From the NCBI GenBank assembly GCA_012960115.1, contig DUBX01000013.1:7301-71300 (forward strand): 64,000 nucleotides of DNA, read 5' to 3'. The notes beneath the pieces were generated by a model that did not search any database, was not told the DNA's origin, and was given only the letters and a program-made list of their open reading frames with translations. Below, piece by piece: positions 29,217-39,244 of this stretch (its first letter is position 1; every line of letters begins with the position of its first letter). The translations under genes and the position numbers were made by a program. Source of the stretch: Porticoccaceae bacterium. GTDB taxonomy: Bacteria > Pseudomonadota > Gammaproteobacteria > Pseudomonadales > Porticoccaceae.

Positions 29217-30011
29217 ATGAAAGAGAAGTCTCGGACAGTAGATAAGGTTGTTGAGCTCAATCAAGATCAGGATTCTGATGTGGGTATGTCTGCACGTCGG
29301 CCCCGCAAAGGTATTTATCTACTGCCTAATATACTGACTACCGGCGCATTATTTGGTGGTTTTTATGCAGTGTTATCGGGCTTTAGTGGTCAGTACGAAT
29401 GGGCGGCAATGGCTATTTTTGCGGCAATGGTTTTTGATGGCTTAGATGGCCGCGTAGCGCGTATGACCAATACTCAAAGTGACTTTGGCGTTCAGTACGA
29501 TAGCCTCTCGGACATGGTTTCTTTTGGTGTTGCGCCTGCCGTGTTGGCTTATGGTTGGGGCGTTAGCTCCCTTGGCAAGTTGGGTTGGGCTGTGACCTTT
29601 GTGTACGCATCTTGCGCGGCGTTGCGTTTAGCACGATTTAATGTCCAGGCTGGTGTGTCTGATGGTAAGGTGTTTACAGGACTTCCAAGCCCTGTGGCGG
29701 CAGCCTTAGTCGCTGGGCTAGTGTGGTCAGCGCAGGATATTCAGCCGTCGCTCTGGTTATCTGTTACCGGCGCATTGGTAACGGCTTGCGCGGGATTACT
29801 CATGGTGTCGAACTTCAAGTACCCCAGCTTTAAAAAGGTTGATATGCGAGGCAAAGTGCCCTTTATTGTGATCTTATCGGTGGTGATGGGATTTGTAGTG
29901 ATAACCATTGATCCGCCTCGCGTTTTATTCGCAATGGCTTTATTTTTCTCACTGTCTGCACCAGTTCTATGGCTTGCAACCAAGCTTGGTTGGCGTGGAA
30001 AAGAGTTTTAA
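29217..30011 (+). CDS. pssA: CDP-diacylglycerol-serine O-phosphatidyltransferase
   Basis: Membrane enzyme making phosphatidylserine, precursor of phosphatidylethanolamine. 264 residues: a charged cytoplasmic N-terminus (1-37), then KGIYLLPNILTTGALFGGF and the CDP-alcohol signature DGLDGRVARM with the downstream G, D and D in FGVQYDSLSD, and about eight membrane segments. This is the type II (integral) enzyme of Pseudomonas and Bacillus rather than the E. coli peripheral type. pssA beside ilvIH-type genes is a known neighbourhood. Confidence 0.93.
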   Translation: MKEKSRTVDKVVELNQDQDSDVGMSARRPRKGIYLLPNILTTGALFGGFYAVLSGFSGQYEWAAMAIFAAMVFDGLDGRVARMTNTQSDFGVQYDSLSDMVSFGVAPAVLAYGWGVSSLGKLGWAVTFVYASCAALRLARFNVQAGVSDGKVFTGLPSPVAAALVAGLVWSAQDIQPSLWLSVTGALVTACAGLLMVSNFKYPSFKKVDMRGKVPFIVILSVVMGFVVITIDPPRVLFAMALFFSLSAPVLWLATKLGWRGKEF

Positions 30012-30091
30012 CTCTGGGTAAACACCTTGGTTTCCGTCTTAATATCTGTTTAAATATTGTTATGGATAGTCAATCACTGAAGGCAGTTTCT

Positions 30092-30148
30092 ATGCGTAGC
30101 GTTTCTAACGTTGCACCTTCACGTGGATTATTCCTTCTCCTGCCCTGA
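30092..30148 (+). CDS. leuL: Candidate leuA leader peptide, 18 residues
   Basis: Open frame MRSVSNVAPSRGLFLLLP with stop at 30146. It ends in a cluster of four Leu codons (TTA, CTT, CTC, CTG around one Phe), and an AAGG Shine-Dalgarno sits 8 nt before the ATG. It lies about 170 bp ahead of leuA. A leucine-rich peptide directly ahead of leuA is the classic sign of ribosome-mediated attenuation in proteobacteria. A clear downstream terminator is not obvious: I see only a TATGGC/GCCATA stem at 30216-30238 without a T run. Confidence 0.6.
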   Translation: MRSVSNVAPSRGLFLLLP

Positions 30149-30321
30149 GGGGCATCTATCGTTATACCTCATAAAAAGCATCATCGAATACACATAATGG
30201 GTTAAATTTCTTTTCTATGGCACGCAAATATAGCCATACTCACAGGTAGGTGGGACAAGAGGTTTAATGCGTTCTACAATGTAGCTAGCCAAGTAACTTG
30301 GTTTGTAGAAGGAAAAAGATC

Positions 30322-31869
30322 ATGGCAACAAAAGAAAAATTGGTTATTTTTGATACGACTTTACGCGATGGCGAGCAAAGTCCGGGCGCTTCAATGACCA
30401 AAGATGAAAAATTACGAATCGCAAAAGTGCTTGAGAAGATGCATGTCGATGTGATTGAGGCAGGCTTTGCCGTGTCCAGCGAGGGCGATTTTGAAGCGAT
30501 AAAGGGAATCGCTAACGCGATAAAAGATAGTCGAATTTGTAGCCTCTCAAGGGCTATGTCGGGTGATATCGAACGTGCAGCCGAGGCTCTTAAAGGCGCT
30601 AATGCAGGCCGTATCCATACGTTTATTGCAACCTCACCCATCCACATGAAGTATAAGCTACAGATGGAGCCCGATCAGGTGCTTGCGCAGGCAGTCGGTG
30701 CGGTGAAAATGGCTCGAGATTTGATCGACGATGTTGAGTTCTCTCTGGAGGATGCCAGCCGTACCGATTTTGAATTTATGTGTCGAATAACAGAAGCTGT
30801 TATCGCTGCGGGTGCAAGAACTATTAACTTTCCAGATACAGTAGGATATTCAGATCCCATTGAGTACGGTCAGATTATTCAGCGCTTACTTAATCATGTC
30901 CCCAACGCTGACAAGGCCATTTTCTCAGTACATTGTCATAATGATTTAGGTTTGGCGGTTGCTAACAGTCTATCCGCGGTGCAAAACGGTGCCCGTCAGG
31001 TTGAATGTACGATTAATGGTCTTGGCGAGCGAGCCGGCAATGCGTCTCTTGAAGAGATCGTCATGGCCGTTCGTACTCGGCAAGATTTATTTCCGGTTGA
31101 AACTAACATTGATGTTTCTCATATCGTGCCGATTTCTCGGTTGGTGTCTAGTATTACTGGGTTTCCCGTGCAACCTAACAAGGCGATCGTTGGAGCCAAT
31201 GCTTTTGCTCATGAGTCGGGTATTCACCAAGATGGCATTTTAAAATTTCGAGAAACCTACGAAATTATGAGGGCAGAAGACGTTGGCTGGGCGGCCAATA
31301 AACTTTCATTGGGTAAGCTTTCAGGTCGGGCTGCATTTAGCGCACGTCTTGACGAACTGGGCATTAGCTTTAGCAGTAAAGCGGACTTTAATGAGGCATT
31401 TATTAGGTTTAAAGAACTTGCGGACAAAAAACGTGAAATTTTTGACGAAGATCTTCAGGCCTTAGTCTCGGATGTGCAAATGGGCACCGGAGATGATGCT
31501 TTGACGCTCGTTGACCTAGAGGTGCTTTCTAAATCCGGTCAATTGCCTCATTCAAAGATCATTATTAGGTATCAGAATAAGGAGCATTCTGCCGAATCCA
31601 GTGGGGATGGCGCTGTTGATGCCATTTTCAATGCTATTGAAAAGCTAATCCACAGTGAAACCGAACTGCAGCTATACTCAGTTAATGCGGTGACTCAAGG
31701 TACTGATTCTCAGGGTGAAGTTACCGTTCGGCTTCAAAAGAATGGGCGGATCATTAATGGGCAGGGCGCCCATACTGACATATTGTTTGCTAGCGCTAAA
31801 GCGTACCTACATGCTTTGACACTCATGCGTAATCCGGGCCGTTTGCATCCTCAACTTGGTGGGATTTGA
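30322..31869 (+). CDS. leuA: 2-isopropylmalate synthase
   Basis: First committed step of leucine synthesis: condenses acetyl-CoA with 2-oxoisovalerate. From ATG 30322 it is 515 residues, the usual size. Catalytic TIM barrel with [25 protein letters not shown] and NGLGERAGN; the C-terminal regulatory LeuA dimer domain (about residues 390-515) binds leucine for feedback. TTG 30298 is in frame, but AGAAGG at 30307-30312 supports the ATG. The stop overlaps the next gene (TGATG). Confidence 0.95.
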   Translation: MATKEKLVIFDTTLRDGEQSPGASMTKDEKLRIAKVLEKMHVDVIEAGFAVSSEGDFEAIKGIANAIKDSRICSLSRAMSGDIERAAEALKGANAGRIHTFIATSPIHMKYKLQMEPDQVLAQAVGAVKMARDLIDDVEFSLEDASRTDFEFMCRITEAVIAAGARTINFPDTVGYSDPIEYGQIIQRLLNHVPNADKAIFSVHCHNDLGLAVANSLSAVQNGARQVECTINGLGERAGNASLEEIVMAVRTRQDLFPVETNIDVSHIVPISRLVSSITGFPVQPNKAIVGANAFAHESGIHQDGILKFRETYEIMRAEDVGWAANKLSLGKLSGRAAFSARLDELGISFSSKADFNEAFIRFKELADKKREIFDEDLQALVSDVQMGTGDDALTLVDLEVLSKSGQLPHSKIIIRYQNKEHSAESSGDGAVDAIFNAIEKLIHSETELQLYSVNAVTQGTDSQGEVTVRLQKNGRIINGQGAHTDILFASAKAYLHALTLMRNPGRLHPQLGGI

Positions 31870-32636
31870 TGGCACAAGGCCATAGAGATTATTATTTAAA
31901 GACCTTGGGTATTGATGAATATCTGCCCAAGGATTTGGTAGCCGACAATGAAATGCCCGTTGTGGAGGTTTTAGAAACTGCCTTTAATGAGCCCTCGAAA
32001 GATGTGAAGATAGAACCGATTTCAGCTGAACAATTATTGGGCTCCTTTGATGTTTCTAGTGATCCGTCACCTGTTCTAGAGCAAGCTAAGACGCAACCAG
32101 TGAGTGAGGTAGCTGTAGATCCTTTAGGTGGAAAGCCTGACCCAACAGTTCGCATAGAGCTTCAATTGGCTCTTTGGCAACCCACCGATGAACTAGTGGT
32201 TTGCAGCCTTATTGATCAAAGCCTTCCTGATCCAGACCAAATTCAGCTACTGTCGAATATCCTTGTTGCAATGGGTCAGGGTCAAATTAATCTACCCCAG
32301 ATGGAGCTGGCCCAGTGGCCGCCCTATCCTAATGCCGCGGGTGGCGAACCCGAGGCTCGGGAGTTTTTAACAACGGTTATACAGGCTAGGCTAGAGGCAA
32401 AGAATAGTAAGATGATGCTAGTTCTTGGGATGGAAACAGCACGCTGGATTTTAACCGAAGAACAAACAGCTAACATTTCCAACGGCCAAACTAATGTCTT
32501 TAATGAGATCGTCGGGTTGGTCATCCCTTCTCTTGAAGAGATGATTGAAGATCCTCAAAGTAAGCGTAAAGCTTGGAACACAATTAGGTTCCTGTCCCCT
32601 CATAAAAAGCCCCATCTTGGGGATGCCAACGATTGA
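31869..32636 (+). CDS. holD: Probable DNA polymerase III psi subunit (divergent HolD)
   Basis: 255 residues. The N-terminus HRDYYLKTLGIDEYLPKD resembles the E. coli HolD N-terminus (RDWQLQQLGITQW), the part of psi known to bind chi. Residues about 25-95 are acidic, Pro/Ser-rich and look disordered; a folded alpha/beta region follows (LVVCSLIDQSLPDPDQIQLL to about residue 200). The gene lies directly upstream of rimI, as holD does in E. coli. It starts in the leuA stop (TGATG) and ends in the rimI start. It is much longer than E. coli psi (137 residues), so the call rests on N-terminal similarity and synteny. Confidence 0.68.
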   Translation: MAQGHRDYYLKTLGIDEYLPKDLVADNEMPVVEVLETAFNEPSKDVKIEPISAEQLLGSFDVSSDPSPVLEQAKTQPVSEVAVDPLGGKPDPTVRIELQLALWQPTDELVVCSLIDQSLPDPDQIQLLSNILVAMGQGQINLPQMELAQWPPYPNAAGGEPEAREFLTTVIQARLEAKNSKMMLVLGMETARWILTEEQTANISNGQTNVFNEIVGLVIPSLEEMIEDPQSKRKAWNTIRFLSPHKKPHLGDAND

Positions 32637-33082
32637 ATAGTCTATCTAGATCGTTTTGTATCCGTCCAATGGGTCAAACGGACATGGAGGCGGTCGTTGC
32701 TATTGAGGCATTAAACTCCAAGTCGCCCTGGAGCGAAAATCAATTCGAACAATGTATTCAGTGGACTCAGGTAATGGTTCTGGAAAATACAGTTGTTGGC
32801 TTCGCTGTCGTCGTAGAGGTGGTTGATCAAGCAGAATTACAAAATATTTCTCTTCATCCAGACCATGTTGGAGTAGGTCTAGGATCGGAGTTGCTAGATA
32901 CCGTTATCGAACGGTTACCTGCGCAAATTAACCAAGTATATTTGGAAGTCCGAGTGTCTAATTTTTCTGCTATTCGTCTTTATAGCAAGGCTGGTTTCGC
33001 AGAAATAGGTCAGCGGAGAGGTTATTATGCCACTGAATATGGACGTGAGGATGCCTTATTGATGAACCGCTCTTTGTGCTGA
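32633..33082 (+). CDS. rimI: Ribosomal protein S18 alanine N-acetyltransferase
   Basis: GNAT acetyltransferase, 149 residues: CIRPMGQTDMEAVVAIEAL opening, acetyl-CoA loop region VGVGLGSELLD, and the C-terminal LEVRVSNFSAIRLYSKAGF typical of RimI. Acetylates the N-terminal alanine of S18. The start is TTG 32633, overlapping the upstream stop; starting at the next ATG would remove the first beta strand. S18 itself is encoded at 19869. Confidence 0.9.
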   Translation: MNSLSRSFCIRPMGQTDMEAVVAIEALNSKSPWSENQFEQCIQWTQVMVLENTVVGFAVVVEVVDQAELQNISLHPDHVGVGLGSELLDTVIERLPAQINQVYLEVRVSNFSAIRLYSKAGFAEIGQRRGYYATEYGREDALLMNRSLC

Positions 33083-33176
33083 TAGGGTAGAGAGTGTTTA
33101 TAATTTAGTTGAAAACAGGATATTATAAACAGAAGCGTAGAAAGTTGATTATATAGACCGTAAACAAGGAGTTTAG

Positions 33177-33629
33177 ATGGATATTCAAATGTTGTATTGG
33201 CACTGGCTTGTTCTGGGGCTTTTGTTGGTGGTTGGCGAAATATTTATACCAAGCTTTACCATCCTCTGGTTTGGACTTGGGGCCCTAGTGGTGGGTTTGG
33301 TCGAGCTGTTAATACCGATGTCATTGAGCGTCCAAGTATTACTCTGGACTATGTCTTCGGTGGCCTTTACCTTAGTTTGGTTCAAAATTATTAAGGTCAA
33401 GATGGCTCAGGGTAATCGTGGTGAGGACGCAAGAAATGATGCTATTGGAGCATCTGGCTTGGTCACTAAACTGCCCACTCAAAGCACCCAAGGGAGGATG
33501 CGTTTTAGCACGCCGGTGATGGACTCTGATGAATGGGAGTTTAGCTGCGACAGTAGTGTGGAGCTGGGTGATAGACTTCACATAAAAGAAGTTTCTGGTG
33601 AACTTTTGGTCGTTTCAAAATTGAATTAG
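33177..33629 (+). CDS. NfeD family membrane protein
   Basis: 150 residues: two or three N-terminal membrane segments (WLVLGLLLVVGEIFIPS; LWFGLGALVVGLVELL) and a C-terminal OB-like beta domain (about 85-150, with GLVTKLPTQSTQGRM). NfeD proteins are typically encoded next to SPFH/stomatin genes and thought to assist them; here the SPFH gene follows after 28 bp. This is the short form lacking the ClpP-like protease domain. Confidence 0.88.
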   Translation: MDIQMLYWHWLVLGLLLVVGEIFIPSFTILWFGLGALVVGLVELLIPMSLSVQVLLWTMSSVAFTLVWFKIIKVKMAQGNRGEDARNDAIGASGLVTKLPTQSTQGRMRFSTPVMDSDEWEFSCDSSVELGDRLHIKEVSGELLVVSKLN

Positions 33630-33657
33630 AGCGTTAGTAAATTAAGGAGATATCATA

Positions 33658-34509
33658 ATGGAAGACATGATCGTTGTAGTTGCAGTTTTTTTATTAGTAG
33701 TCGTTACCCTTTTTAAAGGTGTTCGCTTGGTGCCCCAAGGGTCGAAGTGGGTTGTACAGCGATTGGGTAAATTTCAGAAATCATTAAGTCCGGGGCTTAA
33801 TTTGATCATACCCTATATTGATGTCGTGGCGTTCAAAGCGACGACTAAAGACATTGTTTTAGAAATCCCATCTCAGGAAGTTATTACCCGGGATAACGTT
33901 GTTATTATCGCCAACGCGGTTGCCTATATTAATATCCTCTCCCCAGAAAAAGCCGTCTATGGTGTTGAAGACTACGAGTTGGCTATTCGCACTCTGGTGC
34001 AGACTTCGCTGCGTTCAATTGTCGGAGAAATGTCGCTTGATGATGCGCTATCTTCCAGGGATCAAATAAAAGCAAAACTAAAGCTATCTATTTCAGGCGA
34101 CATTGCTGATTGGGGTATTACCTTAAAAACGGTTGAAATTCAGGATATCCAGCCGTCAGGCACAATGCAGTCAGCGATGGAAGAGCAGGCTGCAGCTGAA
34201 CGTCAGAGGCGCGCTACAGTAACGCGTGCTGATGGTGAAAAGACTGCGGCCATTCTTGAGGCTGATGGCAGGCTTGAAGCTTCACGCAGAGATGCAGAGG
34301 CCAAGGTGGTGTTAGCTGAGGCCACTAAAACCGCGCTTGAAAGAGTCAACGAAGCTATTCAAGATAAGGAGCTTCCAGCAATGTACCTCTTAGGGGAAAA
34401 GTACATCGAAGCGATACACAGCATGTCGAAGTCTGACAATTCTAAATTAGTGTTGCTGCCAGCTGATATACCGGCAGCGGTTCGTGGGATATTGAGTAAC
34501 GCTAAATAA
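33658..34509 (+). CDS. SPFH/band 7 (stomatin-like, QmcA-like) protein
   Basis: 283 residues: one N-terminal membrane anchor (about 4-22), the band 7 domain (VPQGSKWVVQRLGKFQKS to about residue 190), then an Ala/Glu/Arg-rich coiled-coil stretch (about 180-240). Membrane scaffold of the stomatin/QmcA kind, likely oligomeric and working with the adjacent NfeD protein in membrane quality control. Confidence 0.92.
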   Translation: MEDMIVVVAVFLLVVVTLFKGVRLVPQGSKWVVQRLGKFQKSLSPGLNLIIPYIDVVAFKATTKDIVLEIPSQEVITRDNVVIIANAVAYINILSPEKAVYGVEDYELAIRTLVQTSLRSIVGEMSLDDALSSRDQIKAKLKLSISGDIADWGITLKTVEIQDIQPSGTMQSAMEEQAAAERQRRATVTRADGEKTAAILEADGRLEASRRDAEAKVVLAEATKTALERVNEAIQDKELPAMYLLGEKYIEAIHSMSKSDNSKLVLLPADIPAAVRGILSNAK

Positions 34510-34549
34510 TCGGTTCACTAAGGCCTCAGTATTATGTAGCTATAAATAG

Positions 34550-34577
34550 CGTCAACCATTTCGATCGGTTGACGTTT
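34550..34577 (+). terminator. Terminator-like hairpin after the SPFH gene
   Basis: Perfect 8-bp stem CGTCAACC (34550-34557) with GGTTGACG (34567-34574), 9-nt loop, short T tail. Confidence 0.55.
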
Positions 34578-34607
34578 CAGGAAGGTATCTACTTAGGGAG
34601 AATGTGC

Positions 34608-34991
34608 ATGCGAAATCTAACGTTGTATTCTAGCTTTTTGTGGTGTGGTCTTTTGGCCGGTTGCGCAACGGGTCTTATGGATAAAACAGCGGACCAGGTT
34701 ATTGTTGACACTCAGGGTCTTGATCTTAATGAGTATGAAAGGGATCTATCCGAATGTGATGCCTTTGCTCAGCAGATTGATATCAGCAAACGTACTGTAG
34801 ATCGTGTTATAGGTGGTGTCGTCGTGGGTAGTGTCGTCGGTGCGATTCTTGGTAACAGTGACTCTGCGCAAAAAATAGGCGGAACTGCAGGTGTGATTGG
34901 TGGTGTAAAGGGCAACGTTCAAGCTCGAAAGGAGCAACAAAAAGTGATTAAGCGCTGCCTCCAGGGTCGCGGGTATAAAGTACTTAATTAG
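34608..34991 (+). CDS. Glycine-zipper outer-membrane lipoprotein
   Basis: 127 residues from ATG 34608 (7 nt after TAGGGAG). Signal peptide ending in lipobox LLAGC, an Asp/Glu-rich linker with NEYERDLSECDAFAQQ, then a glycine-zipper segment (GGVVVGSVVGAILGN and GGTAGVIGGVKG), and a C-terminal Cys in KRCLQGRGYKVL. Architecture matches small glycine-zipper lipoproteins; specific function unknown. ATG 34602 is in frame but too close to the Shine-Dalgarno. Confidence 0.8.
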   Translation: MRNLTLYSSFLWCGLLAGCATGLMDKTADQVIVDTQGLDLNEYERDLSECDAFAQQIDISKRTVDRVIGGVVVGSVVGAILGNSDSAQKIGGTAGVIGGVKGNVQARKEQQKVIKRCLQGRGYKVLN

Positions 34992-35106
34992 TCATAGTTA
35001 CTATTATCTCTGAAATAATAATGTAGAGTCTTTCTCCTTGGGATGTAAATCCAAAACGGTTACTATGAGCGCCTCGAACAAAGCCTCAAAATAATGGAGT
35101 AACGCC

Positions 35107-35472
35107 ATGGAACCTTTGTCTAGTAATCTGCAGGAGAATTTGGATCGATTAATCGTAGAATGCCTCGAGCAAGGTTGTATCTGGGGACTGCAAGATGGCA
35201 CTGAAAATTGGGCGTTGGTAGGTTCAACAGATCATGATGATATTGATGTTATTCCCTTTTGGTCCTCAAAACCGCTAGCTGAACCCTTATGCAGCGGAGA
35301 TTGGGGCGTATACAAACCAGTAGCGATCGATATCGAAGAGTTTCTCGACGATTGGTTGCCTGGCATGCATGGTGACGTGCTGCTTGTTGGTGTGAATTGG
35401 GATATAGACTTGAAGGGTATGGAGATAGAACCTCTAGATTTGTTAGAAGAATTTGAAGCTGAGTTTGATTAA
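35107..35472 (+). CDS. DUF2750 domain-containing protein
   Basis: 121-residue acidic soluble protein. The segments GCIWGLQDGTENWALVGS and PFWSSKPLAEPLCSGDW, with a run of aromatic residues, recall the DUF2750 family. No catalytic motif is visible and the function is unknown. Followed 3 bp later by the DUF3581-like gene, which suggests coexpression. Confidence 0.72.
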   Translation: MEPLSSNLQENLDRLIVECLEQGCIWGLQDGTENWALVGSTDHDDIDVIPFWSSKPLAEPLCSGDWGVYKPVAIDIEEFLDDWLPGMHGDVLLVGVNWDIDLKGMEIEPLDLLEEFEAEFD

Positions 35473-35475
35473 TCC

Positions 35476-36180
35476 GTGTTTATTGATGACTTCTACCATA
35501 AGCGTGACAGCGGGATTACGATTAGCGGCCAGCAAGCTAGCGATTTTGCTAAAATTGTATGTAATGATTTTAATCCCATACACGATGCTGGCAGTAAGCG
35601 CTTTTGTGTGCCTGGAGATCTTTTATTTGCCCTAGCGATAAATCATTATGGTTTGCGGGAGAAGATGGATTTTCGTTTCTCTGGATTATTGGCTGCTGAT
35701 ACACCGCTGATATTCCCACCCGATTCAATCGCTAATTATCAGATTTTAGACGTGCGGGGAAAGTCTTATTTAGAGGGTGTTCATTCGGGCAATAGCGTTC
35801 AACAGACGACGTCTGTTGATGCTTTAGTTAAAGCCTATGTTCGATTCTCTGGGCATAATTTCCCTCATATTCTAGTGCCGTTGATGGCTGATAATAACGT
35901 CATGATTAATCCACAACGGCCATTGATTATCTATCAGTCAATGTCGCTTGAGTTGGACTATTTAAAATTTAAAAACCCGAGATTACAAATTGCTAAAACC
36001 AGTCTAACCGTTGACGGAAAACGAGGCGATGGAGAATTATATTTTACGTTCCACGACGACGACAAGATAATTGGGCGCGGCGTTAAAAAACTTATCCTTA
36101 GTGGCTTACGCCCCTATCAGCAGGAGGCGGTGGATGGCATGGTTGCTGAATATCAGAACAGGCTGTTAAGTCATACATAG
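35476..36180 (+). CDS. DUF3581 family protein (hotdog-like)
   Basis: 234 residues starting at GTG 35476, 3 bp after the preceding stop. The early segment [14 protein letters not shown] resembles the substrate-binding helix of MaoC/hydratase-type hotdog proteins, so a fold of that kind is plausible; the rest fits the conserved DUF3581 group. No function known. Its last 10 bp overlap the end of uvrA on the opposite strand. Confidence 0.72.
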   Translation: MFIDDFYHKRDSGITISGQQASDFAKIVCNDFNPIHDAGSKRFCVPGDLLFALAINHYGLREKMDFRFSGLLAADTPLIFPPDSIANYQILDVRGKSYLEGVHSGNSVQQTTSVDALVKAYVRFSGHNFPHILVPLMADNNVMINPQRPLIIYQSMSLELDYLKFKNPRLQIAKTSLTVDGKRGDGELYFTFHDDDKIIGRGVKKLILSGLRPYQQEAVDGMVAEYQNRLLSHT

Positions 36181-39005
36181 GTTTGACGAGCCAGTATTTT
36201 ACTCAAAAAGTGTCCTGTATAGGAGTCTTTAACCTTAGAAACCTGCTCGGGGGTGCCCTCAGCGACAATCTGCCCACCACCATAACCGCCCTCTGGACCA
36301 AGGTCGATAACCCAATCGGCTGTCTTGACAACATCTAAGTTGTGTTCGATAACTACCACGGTATTGCCGTGATCGCGCAGTCTATGAAGTACCGCCAGCA
36401 ACTGCTCTATATCATGAAAATGTAAACCGGTTGTTGGCTCATCTAAGATATAGAGAGTTTTCCCCGTGTCTCGCTTGGACAGTTCTTTAGAGAGTTTAAC
36501 CCTTTGTGCTTCACCACCAGACAAGGTGGTTGCAGATTGTCCTAGGCTGATATACGACAGTCCAACATCAACGAGCGTTTGTAATTTTCTCGCGATCGCT
36601 GGAATAGCATCGAAGAAATCTCGTGCATCTTCAATAGTCATTTCTAACACTTGATGGATATTTTTACCCTTAAAGTGAACATCTAAGGTCTCTCGGTTGT
36701 AGCGTTTACCGTTACAAACATCGCAGGGCACGTAAATATCGGGTAGAAAGTGCATTTCCACCTTTGTGACTCCATCGCCTTGGCAAGCTTCGCAGCGACC
36801 ACCCTTGACATTAAAACTGAATCTACCCGGGTTATAACCTCTTGAGCGAGCTTCCTGAGTGCTTGCAAACAATTCTCTTACGGGCGTAAATATTCCAGTG
36901 TAGGTGGCAGGGTTCGAGCGAGGCGTACGACCAATTGGACTTTGGTTGATATCAATGCATTTGTCTAACAGGTTGAGGCCTGTTATTTTTGAATGAGGGG
37001 CTGGTTTGAGCGTGGTTGCCTTGTTTAGTGCGACAGCGGCAGCTGGATAAAGCGTTTCATTAACGAGAGTTGATTTGCCAGAACCAGAGACTCCGGTAAT
37101 ACAGGTAAATACGCCAATGGGAATATTTAAATCCACAGACTGCAGGTTGTTTCCAGTGGCACCTTTTACGGACAGAAGCTTCCCATTGCCTTTATGGCGC
37201 GTTTTGGGTATCAGTATATTTCGCTTGCCTGACAGAAATTGACCGGTGATAGACTTAGCGCTACTGCATATCTGCTCAACTGAACCTTGTGCGACGATCT
37301 CACCACCATGAATCCCAGCACCTGGGCCTATATCGACAACGTAATCAGCAGCAGCAATGGCTTCTTCATCATGCTCGACCACAATAACGGTGTTACCAAT
37401 ATCACGAAGGCGAACTAACGTTTTCAAGAGGCGTTCGTTATCTCGCTGGTGCAAGCCTATAGAGGGTTCATCGAGAATGTACATGACGCCTACTAATCCT
37501 GCCCCGATCTGGCTGGCCAGACGAATTCGTTGCGCTTCTCCACCGGATAGAGTATCTGCACTCCGGTTAAGGGATAAATAGTTAAGGCCCACATCCACGA
37601 GAAAAGTGAATCGTTGGCGAATTTCTTTGACAATCTTGTCAGCAATCTTCCCCTGTCGTCCTGGCAGTTCAAGTTGATCGAAATAATCAGAACAGTCTCC
37701 AACAGGCATACAAACGATGTCTTCAATGCGCTTGTCATCAATGAAAACATTGCGTGCTGACTTTCTTAGTCTGGTTCCTGCGCATTCGGGGCAGCTTGAG
37801 GTAGCCATAAATTTGGTTAACCCTTCGCGCACTGATTGAGACTCTGTCTCTCTGTAGCGCCGCTCCATATTATGAATAATACCTTCAAACTTATGTTGCC
37901 GACGAAAAACGGTGCCTCTGTCGTTAACGTAATTAAAAGTGATCTCTTCATCGTCACTGCCGAACAGAATTTTCTGTTGGTGGATGGCGGCAAGTTTTTC
38001 CCATGGCTCATCAATATCAAATTGATAATGCTCAGCAAGAGAGGTGAGCATGTTGTAATAAAATAGCGTTCTTTTGTCCCAGCCTCGAATAGCGCCTTCG
38101 GCAATGGAGACCTCTGGGTGCTGGATGACGCGATCAATATCGAAAAACTGATGTAAGCCTAAACCATCACACGTTGGGCATGCACCCGCTGGATTGTTGA
38201 AGGAGAAGAGCCGTGGCTCGAGCTCATTTAAGCTGTAATTACACACGGGGCAGGCAAACTTTGCAGAAAACATTTGATCGGGCTCGTCACCCTCCATATA
38301 ACTAATCATAACCAAGCCTTCTGCGAGATTTAAGGCCGTTTCAAATGACTCAGCCAATCGCAAGCCAATATCATCTCTCACTTTAAAGCGATCTACAACA
38401 ACATCAACGCTATGTTTTTGCTTTTTGTTGAGGGCGGGGGCCTCATCTAAATCACAGACCAGACCATCGATTCGTGCGCGAATAAAACCTTGACGCCTTA
38501 GTGTCTCAAATAGATGTAAATGCTCTCCTTTCCTGTCCTTAACAACGGGGGCCAAGAGCATAAGTTTTGTCCCCTCAGGCAGCTCCATCACCTGATCAAC
38601 CATCTGGCTGACTGTTTGAGCTTTGAGCGCGTTGTTGTGGTCAGGACACCGAGGCTCTCCTGCACGGGCGAAAAGTAGACGTAAATAATCGTAGATTTCG
38701 GTAATTGTGCCAACAGTAGAGCGAGGATTATGAGAGGTTGATTTTTGTTCAATGGATATAGCTGGTGACAGACCCTCGATATGATCTACGTCGGGTTTTT
38801 CCATCATGGACAAAAACTGCCGTGCATAGGTTGATAGCGATTCAACATAGCGCCGCTGGCCCTCAGCGTAGAGAGTATCAAAAGCCAGAGAAGATTTACC
38901 AGAACCTGACAGCCCCGTGATAACAATAAATTTATCTCGGGGAAGATCTAGATCAATATTTTTAAGATTATGAGTGCGCGCACCGCGAACCTGAATGGTT
39001 TTCAT
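36171..39005 (-). CDS. uvrA: Excinuclease ABC subunit A
   Basis: DNA-damage recognition ATPase of nucleotide excision repair. 944 residues. Two ABC ATPase modules: Walker [10 protein letters not shown] near residue 31 and GVSGSGKST near 640; signature motifs [14 protein letters not shown] in both halves; zinc-binding cysteines [16 protein letters not shown] and [16 protein letters not shown]. Divergent from the MFS-ssb pair, as in Pseudomonas. No LexA-type CTG-N10-CAG box was found upstream. Confidence 0.97.
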   Translation of the reverse strand: MKTIQVRGARTHNLKNIDLDLPRDKFIVITGLSGSGKSSLAFDTLYAEGQRRYVESLSTYARQFLSMMEKPDVDHIEGLSPAISIEQKSTSHNPRSTVGTITEIYDYLRLLFARAGEPRCPDHNNALKAQTVSQMVDQVMELPEGTKLMLLAPVVKDRKGEHLHLFETLRRQGFIRARIDGLVCDLDEAPALNKKQKHSVDVVVDRFKVRDDIGLRLAESFETALNLAEGLVMISYMEGDEPDQMFSAKFACPVCNYSLNELEPRLFSFNNPAGACPTCDGLGLHQFFDIDRVIQHPEVSIAEGAIRGWDKRTLFYYNMLTSLAEHYQFDIDEPWEKLAAIHQQKILFGSDDEEITFNYVNDRGTVFRRQHKFEGIIHNMERRYRETESQSVREGLTKFMATSSCPECAGTRLRKSARNVFIDDKRIEDIVCMPVGDCSDYFDQLELPGRQGKIADKIVKEIRQRFTFLVDVGLNYLSLNRSADTLSGGEAQRIRLASQIGAGLVGVMYILDEPSIGLHQRDNERLLKTLVRLRDIGNTVIVVEHDEEAIAAADYVVDIGPGAGIHGGEIVAQGSVEQICSSAKSITGQFLSGKRNILIPKTRHKGNGKLLSVKGATGNNLQSVDLNIPIGVFTCITGVSGSGKSTLVNETLYPAAAVALNKATTLKPAPHSKITGLNLLDKCIDINQSPIGRTPRSNPATYTGIFTPVRELFASTQEARSRGYNPGRFSFNVKGGRCEACQGDGVTKVEMHFLPDIYVPCDVCNGKRYNRETLDVHFKGKNIHQVLEMTIEDARDFFDAIPAIARKLQTLVDVGLSYISLGQSATTLSGGEAQRVKLSKELSKRDTGKTLYILDEPTTGLHFHDIEQLLAVLHRLRDHGNTVVVIEHNLDVVKTADWVIDLGPEGGYGGGQIVAEGTPEQVSKVKDSYTGHFLSKILARQTYV

Positions 39006-39036
39006 TAAAATGTCTTTTTGTCAGATTAAACCGTCA

Positions 39037-39066
39037 ATTATAGTGGCCGGAAGGCCTGCTGGGCAA
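39037..39066 (-). promoter_or_regulatory. Sigma-70 promoter of uvrA
   Basis: Read on the minus strand: TTGCCC (39066-39061), 18-nt spacer, TATAAT (39042-39037), about 32 bp ahead of the uvrA ATG. The -10 is perfect. Confidence 0.65.
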
Positions 39067-39081
39067 AGAGTAATTACTCTT
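39066..39081. repeat. 16-bp perfect palindrome abutting the uvrA promoter
   Basis: AAGAGTAATTACTCTT, an uninterrupted palindrome starting at the -35 box of uvrA (39061-39066). Its place, about 30-45 bp upstream of the -10, fits an operator or activator site. It is not a LexA consensus. Confidence 0.6.
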
Positions 39082-39244
39082 AATTGATAGTGTACGGCAA
39101 GACCCCTTAGCTAGACCTTAGTTTTCAATGGAAATGCTGTAGATCGAGTGTTTTTTTTTACAATATTAATGATAAACATTTTCCCTTGTCGACTGCACTG
39201 GTAGTATAGCGGCTTTAGAATTTTAATCAGACATCGACGCCACC

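Noticed and set aside
39006..39244. LexA/SOS box between uvrA and the MFS gene
   Set aside because: Scanned for CTG-N10-CAG on both strands by eye; no acceptable match.
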